Positions 59,865 to 64,000 of a stretch of 64,000 bases of DNA are shown here, piece after piece. The DNA lies in assembly GCA_034430895.1 (NCBI GenBank), contig DAOUDW010000079.1, positions 19,905 to 83,904 on the forward strand. The letters run 5' to 3'. This stretch comes from WVZH01 sp034430895. GTDB taxonomy: Bacteria; Chloroflexota; Anaerolineae; Anaerolineales; E44-bin32. The notes below the pieces were generated by a model. That model was not told the origin of the DNA. It searched no databases and saw nothing but the letters and a program-made list of their open reading frames with translations. Every line of letters begins with the position of its first letter. Positions within the stretch are counted from its first letter, which is position 1. The position numbers and the translations under genes are program-made.

Positions 59865-60383
59865 TTATTCCCCCAGGGGAATTACCGCACGCGGAATGAA
59901 AGGTGTATCATCGTCCGGGGCGCCAAGATATATGTGAATTTGCTTTACTTCGAAAGTAAATTCCGGTTCCGGAGGCAGCTTGATCTTCTTGGCTTGGGCA
60001 GGTTTGTCTAACTTAGCCAATGTCAAGTGTGGGTGGAATCCCTTGCCACGTTCGCCTTCGTAGGGGGGATAATCCGGGAAGGCCTCCGAGATTTTCGTGA
60101 ACAGCTCTATGATCTTCTCAGGTTGCGAAGGCTCGAGAAAGAGTGCATCTTCGAATTGTCCGTATCGATCCAGGGTTAGCATAAACGGCGTACATTTTTT
60201 GCAGATCTTGGCCAGCACTTTCTCTGCTTCTTCAACTTGATCCGGTGGGACAAACGGGTATAGCAAGGTGATGTGCGCGGGAACGCGGTTGAATGATTCC
60301 GCATCATGGGTCTCCCGAATCGGGAATGCGAATGATTGAACAGGTCGAGGTGGAACGATGAGTAAAGTGCTTTCAAGGTTCAT
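59865..60383 (-). CDS. 2'-5' RNA ligase-like (2H phosphoesterase) protein
   Basis: ATG 60383 gives 172 residues; a GTG four codons earlier (60395) is an alternative. The two His-x-Thr motifs of the 2H superfamily are present: HITLLYPF (residues about 34-41) and HPHLTLAK (about 118-125). Such proteins open or close 2'-3' cyclic or 2'-5' phosphodiester bonds in RNA or small nucleotides. First gene of the operon with ubiE and the YdcF-like gene; the link between them is not obvious. Confidence 0.88.
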   Translation of the reverse strand: MNLESTLLIVPPRPVQSFAFPIRETHDAESFNRVPAHITLLYPFVPPDQVEEAEKVLAKICKKCTPFMLTLDRYGQFEDALFLEPSQPEKIIELFTKISEAFPDYPPYEGERGKGFHPHLTLAKLDKPAQAKKIKLPPEPEFTFEVKQIHIYLGAPDDDTPFIPRAVIPLGE

Positions 60384-60664
60384 GTAGCAACTCACGGTTC
60401 ACCTGGGAGGTATGGGCTTCAGCATAGATGGGATGATAAGTATCCGTAGCTTTACAAACCATCAACCTATCTCGTATTCTTAGATATATCTTTCTGCCCT
60501 CTCCGATCAGACTTAAATTCGCTCCGGTGTTGTGAAGCTGGGGTGTATTTTAACGCATTCCCGGCTGGATTGAAGGGTTAGGATGAAAGGTGAGTGCTCC
60601 ATCGTATCGAATTCGTATTCCTTCCACAGGATGATCGGTGGGGCTCTGAACCTTTCCCGAGCGG

Positions 60665-60670
60665 TATAAT
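60665..60670 (+). promoter_or_regulatory. -10 box directly before the start codon (possible leaderless mRNA)
   Basis: TATAAT at 60665-60670 ends six bases before the ATG at 60677, so transcription would begin at or next to the A of the start codon. No ribosome site and no clear -35 box are seen. Confidence 0.45.
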
Positions 60671-60676
60671 GCACGC

Positions 60677-61903
60677 ATGCGTTCAAAAATCTTGTGGTTC
60701 CTGTCGGGAGTTATCATCTCGGCAGGTTTGCTCTGGTGTATTTACCAGTTTACACCTTTAAAAGAACAACTGGAATGGCGATTGGATGCCGCTTCGGGAA
60801 TCATCCGGGGGTGGTTGTATCCTGGGGATACGTTGCCAGTCCCATCGAGCGCGGTTACGGCTGTCGTGACTCCCTATCCGACCGCGACAAACACTGCGTT
60901 GGCAACTGCAGAGGATGCATCTCCTACACCGACTTTGACGCCAACGCCCATACCGGATGCCGTTTTACTCACTTCCCCTGAATGGGAAAAACAGGATTGG
61001 AACAATTGTGGCCCCACAACGTTAGCCCTGGGATTGCGGTATTTTGGATGGGAGGGGGATCAGTTCTCGATCTCAGATCTGATCAAACCGGATCGCGGCG
61101 ACCGCAACGTGAACATCGATGAATTGGCCTACTACGTACGAACGCGTGCAGGATGGATGGGCGCTGAATATCGCGTCGATGGAACGATAGAAACATTGAA
61201 GCGTTTCATCGCGGCCGGCTATCCCGTGATCGTTGAAAAGGGGTACGTCATTGTAAGTGACGGGCCGGATGCGGGATGGGCGGGGCACTATCTTTTGCTG
61301 ACCGGATACGATGATGGACGCCAAGTTTTTGTCTCCCAAGATAGCTTCGAAGGTCCAGATCGAGAGGTGAATTACTCGGACCTGGACGAAGGGTGGAAGG
61401 CATTTAACCGTGTATTTATGATTATCTATCCAGTTGAGCAGCGGCCGATCATCGAAGGGTTGTTCGGGGAAGACCAGGATGAAGACACCAATCGGGAGCA
61501 GGCGCTGGAAACCGCCCGCGCAGAGGTCGAGCGTGATGCTGAAGATCCGTACGCCTGGTTCAACCTGGGGACCAATCTGCTTTATTTCGATCGCTATAGT
61601 GAGGCAGCGCATGCGTACGATACGGCGCTGGCGCTGGGTTTGCCCTGGCGATTTACACGCTATCAGTTCGGACCTTACATCGCCTATTTCAATCAAGGCC
61701 GTTATCAGGATGTAATCGACCTGGCGGATGCGACATTGAGGCGCACGAACAAGGCGGAAGAATCCATGCTCTGGCGCGGCTGGGCACGCCATCAACTTGG
61801 GGATGTGAATGGTGCTATCGAGGATTTTCGAGCCGCGCTCGTCGTGAATCCATATTACTTCGATGCACAGTACGCACTCGAATATCTGGGTGCTTCGCCG
61901 TAG
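60677..61903 (+). CDS. C39-like peptidase with TPR tail, membrane-anchored
   Basis: 408 residues. A signal/anchor helix (about 5-25), a Thr/Pro-rich linker (about 55-95), then a papain-like C39 domain: WNNCGPTTLALGLRYFGW with the nucleophile Cys (about residue 112), and AGHYLLLTGYDDGRQVFVSQDS with His and Asp. After about residue 265 there are three TPR-like helix pairs (DPYAWFNLGTNLLYFDRYSEAAHAYDTAL and AEESMLWRGWARHQLGDVNGAIEDFRAAL). The gene order around it gives no hint of a bacteriocin. It may process a surface or exported peptide. A -10 box stands right before its ATG. Confidence 0.88.
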   Translation: MRSKILWFLSGVIISAGLLWCIYQFTPLKEQLEWRLDAASGIIRGWLYPGDTLPVPSSAVTAVVTPYPTATNTALATAEDASPTPTLTPTPIPDAVLLTSPEWEKQDWNNCGPTTLALGLRYFGWEGDQFSISDLIKPDRGDRNVNIDELAYYVRTRAGWMGAEYRVDGTIETLKRFIAAGYPVIVEKGYVIVSDGPDAGWAGHYLLLTGYDDGRQVFVSQDSFEGPDREVNYSDLDEGWKAFNRVFMIIYPVEQRPIIEGLFGEDQDEDTNREQALETARAEVERDAEDPYAWFNLGTNLLYFDRYSEAAHAYDTALALGLPWRFTRYQFGPYIAYFNQGRYQDVIDLADATLRRTNKAEESMLWRGWARHQLGDVNGAIEDFRAALVVNPYYFDAQYALEYLGASP

Positions 61904-62028
61904 CGCGTATAATCCAATGCTTTGAGGATTAATGCCGATCTACGATCAAAAACCTGTTACACGACAAAGCAGTGTTATCGCTACCCTAAGCGCAGGGGAC
62001 TATTTATAAAACCGGTAGCTCTTACTGC

Positions 62029-62895
62029 CTATTTCTTTGATTCGGACGTGGTCTTCTGCCAAACGCGCGAGTGCTGCTGATGTTTGGGGGAATCGAAATC
62101 CGTCTGACCGAGCAGCGCTTCGAGGTCATCGATTTCTAAAATCGGGCCATAATTCAGATATTCTGATCCGGAGGGCACACAAAGCGTTCCGTCGGGAAAG
62201 ATCATGACGTACAGGCGGTCGAGTGTGTTGTGGTCGAGCCAGTTGATCTTGATTTCATGCGAATTGGCTTCTACGTTCTTGCGTAATTCGGCAAAAGCTT
62301 CGTCACTTACAATGAGATCGTCCCAATCGCATTCAGACATAGCGCGTGGATATGCCTGGAAGACATTGTAGAAGAAACGGTTATCCATTCGACTGGCGCG
62401 TTCATCCAGTAGTTTAACGATCGCCGGAACGGAGTCGATATTGTGTCGGGTGACGGGGGTTGCCATTTTTACATCGATCGCTGTAAATTCCTTCAGCATG
62501 TCAAGATCGCCCAGGATATCTTCAAAGTGGCCAGGTTTCTTTGTGCGACTGGAGATCTCTTCGGAGGGGCCGTCGATGGGGAGCGAAATCAAGTCGATCC
62601 AGCGGCCGTAACCTCGCAACAGGCCATAGCTCAATTCATCACCTGTGGTGGAGAGTGCGACTTCTAAACCAAGTTCTTTGGCGAGGCGAATTAGCAGGCC
62701 GATATCCGTCCGCAGGAGTGGATCGCCGCCGGTAAAGACAATACGCTGGGTGCCAAATGAATGGATCTTACGTACGATTTCGACTGCAGTTGCGGTGTCG
62801 GCTTCGTCTTCGATGCCCTGGGGTCCCCGGCAGTAGCGACATTCCTGGTTGCAGCGCGAGGTGACGTGGTAGTCGATTGTTGTAAAGGAAGTCAT
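62029..62895 (-). CDS. Radical SAM protein
   Basis: 288 residues. The N-terminus TTIDYHVTSRCNQECRYCRGPQG holds the Cys-x3-Cys-x2-Cys cluster motif (about residues 15-22). RIVFTGGDPLLRTDIGLLI is the SAM-binding GGE-like motif, here Gly-Gly-Asp-Pro. The barrel continues to about residue 200; the remaining part has few Cys (one in GTLCVPSGSEY), so no SPASM-type auxiliary cluster is likely. It resembles the peptide- and cofactor-maturing subgroup, but no substrate peptide or partner was found nearby. Single gene. Confidence 0.88.
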   Translation of the reverse strand: MTSFTTIDYHVTSRCNQECRYCRGPQGIEDEADTATAVEIVRKIHSFGTQRIVFTGGDPLLRTDIGLLIRLAKELGLEVALSTTGDELSYGLLRGYGRWIDLISLPIDGPSEEISSRTKKPGHFEDILGDLDMLKEFTAIDVKMATPVTRHNIDSVPAIVKLLDERASRMDNRFFYNVFQAYPRAMSECDWDDLIVSDEAFAELRKNVEANSHEIKINWLDHNTLDRLYVMIFPDGTLCVPSGSEYLNYGPILEIDDLEALLGQTDFDSPKHQQHSRVWQKTTSESKK

Positions 62896-63098
62896 GAAAC
62901 CCTGCCTTTATGTGTCAGGGATGCATGTGCCATCAAGCAGCATCCACGGTCGAATAAGCTTGATGAACCTGATTACAGTATAGCGTAGTTAACCATCCCC
63001 TGGCTAATAAGTATGAGGATGGATATTGGCTTTGCGTGTGACATTGATCGAGAATGAACAGGGCACATTTATTGATCTACACGAATTTATGGATTCTT

Positions 63099-63758
63099 CT
63101 ACGGCACAGTCCAGGTCTGGTGGCCGGATATTGAGACATCCACTTCGGAGCGTAACCAGGTGCCATCGCAAGCCTCGGCTCGGATGAAATAGGTATCGGG
63201 TCTAAGCGTGAGATCCAGCGACTCGCCAGGTTGGATATGTTCGACGCCAACCCAATTCCAGCCGGTGTAAACACTCTCGGAGTTGCCGATCCATAAGTTG
63301 CAGATGGGAGCGGCAGTATTGTTGACGATAGTCAGTGAGGTGTCACACGGAGGTGTACTCCCGAAAGCAGGATCGATGATGGAATGTTCGTAATCGGAGT
63401 AAACCTTCAAGTGTTCATCGGCGCGTAACTCTTCGGTGCATAATTCCACCCAAACTGCATATTTCGCTGGGGGAACGTACATCGTAACCGACTCTTGGCT
63501 GCGGAGCGGGTGGTCCTTGACCCAATTCTCTCCCCCCATATATTCACAGTGGTCTGGAGAGACAAGCAGAACACATATGCTCATGCAGGTGTCGTTTTGA
63601 ATCGTTAAGGCGACAAGCTCTTCCCCAGGACTTGTATAGGCTGCTTCTTCGCCTCGCGCCGGACAGGGCAATCTGTTACCAGAGCTGCAACCGACAAGAA
63701 AACTCGTGAGAACAACTAGGCAAAGGAACAGGTGCGTATGCGCTTTGTGATTTTTCAT
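63099..63758 (-). CDS. Two-repeat lipoprotein of unknown function
   Basis: 219 residues; lipobox LVGC at about residue 24. The mature part has two copies of a beta-rich domain: the first from LVALTIQNDTCMSICVLLVSPDHCEYMGG to YAVWVELCTEE, the second from TSLTIVNNTAAPICNLWIGNSESVYTGW to YFIRAEACDGTWL. Each copy has N(D/N)T, a Cys before the strand, and a final Cys after the aromatic strand. The pairing Cys suggest disulfides in each copy. No family is recognised. Outer face of the membrane. Confidence 0.78.
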   Translation of the reverse strand: MKNHKAHTHLFLCLVVLTSFLVGCSSGNRLPCPARGEEAAYTSPGEELVALTIQNDTCMSICVLLVSPDHCEYMGGENWVKDHPLRSQESVTMYVPPAKYAVWVELCTEELRADEHLKVYSDYEHSIIDPAFGSTPPCDTSLTIVNNTAAPICNLWIGNSESVYTGWNWVGVEHIQPGESLDLTLRPDTYFIRAEACDGTWLRSEVDVSISGHQTWTVP

Positions 63759-63902
63759 GTCGTTCCTTATAAAAAAATGTTGGTACGAGAAGACATACTT
63801 CGGACACTACCGATTATATATTGAAGCGATGCAAGGAATACCACCGGTTATCCGGTGACCACAGGTCAAGTCCTGGATTTGCTGTAAAAACAGCGACATG
63901 AG

Positions 63903-64000
63903 TCATGCGACCTTCTTCACAACTTCTCCGGAACGAGTTGGTTGTGATAAGCCCAGCTCGGCACGGAGTTGAAGGAGTTGCTGTTGTTCAAACTCACTCA
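63903..64000 (-). CDS. C-terminal end of an unidentified protein (cut by window edge)
   Basis: An open minus-strand frame enters from the right edge and ends at TGA 63905-63903, giving the last 32 codons, which finish with GLSQPTRSGEVVKKVA. A Gln/Leu-rich helix precedes this. It is too short to identify; a transposase or regulatory protein is possible. A CACCGG/CCGGTG hairpin lies just downstream, at about 63842-63857. Confidence 0.35.
   Translation of the reverse strand, partial: SEFEQQQLLQLRAELGLSQPTRSGEVVKKVA

Noticed and set aside
63838..64000. Insertion-sequence end at the right edge
   Set aside because: A small hairpin and a short open frame are not enough; no terminal inverted repeat pair or target duplication can be seen inside the window.

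Overview
The window looks like chromosome from an uncultured member of the Chloroflexota (Anaerolineae-like). This is inferred from the mix of genes, not from any marker search. The pointers are many short-signal lipoproteins (lipobox Cys) with Thr/Pro-rich linkers, a giant repeat surface protein with an IPETG motif and a sortase-type domain, a deazaflavin-type nitroreductase (DDN family), DUF362 and TIGR04076-type proteins, and a T-box in front of thrS. No phage, CRISPR array or complete insertion sequence was seen. The right edge cuts a short minus-strand reading frame I could not identify.

Left part (1-6.6 kb): the start of a 1-pyrroline-5-carboxylate dehydrogenase, a phosphatase-like protein that has lost its catalytic Cys, a DUF429 protein, a membrane protein fused to an EEP nuclease/phosphatase domain, a REC-GGDEF-EAL c-di-GMP protein and a DsbA-like thiol oxidoreductase.

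6.6-16.8 kb is the most interesting block. A four-gene operon encodes a SAM methyltransferase fused to an HgcA-like corrinoid domain with membrane helices, a two-cluster ferredoxin that overlaps functionally with HgcB, a DDN-family flavoprotein and a patatin phospholipase. It is followed by a TetR gene heading a YbhGFSR-like exporter operon (small membrane protein, ATPase, two permeases, second ATPase, HlyD lipoprotein). The two operons start with nearly identical promoters (TTGAC[T/A], 17 bp, TATAGT), each followed by the same inverted repeat ACTGAC-TG-GTCAGT. They are therefore predicted to be one TetR regulon.

16.9-31.9 kb holds secreted and regulatory genes: two tandem paralogous BNR/Ycf48-like lipoproteins (one with an added FGE-sulfatase domain) behind 11-bp-pitch direct repeats; a second TetR-controlled ABC exporter on the minus strand; two paralogous Cys-rich lipoproteins; a beta-helix lipoprotein; an isoprenylcysteine-methyltransferase-like protein with a small partner; and a PadR regulator followed by a TrmO-like protein.

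31.9-38.9 kb is a single 2295-residue surface protein: signal peptide, ten repeats, two SdrD/Cna-B-like modules, a DUF11-like module, an IPETG motif and a C-terminal sortase-fold domain with His, Cys and Arg in place.

39-64 kb is mostly housekeeping and accessory metabolism: TIGR04076 protein, nitroreductase, Tat-lipoprotein DUF362, WD40 lipoprotein, tRNA-Val(GAC), T-box plus thrS, an L,D-transpeptidase, a probably frameshifted membrane methyltransferase, DegV, a HAD phosphatase, a PsbP-like lipoprotein, a membrane glycosyltransferase, a GH43 xylosidase, a YcaQ-like glycosylase, lpdA, SAM methyltransferases, NUDIX, YdcF, UbiE/MenG, a 2'-5' RNA ligase-like protein, a C39 peptidase with TPRs, a radical SAM protein and a two-repeat lipoprotein.
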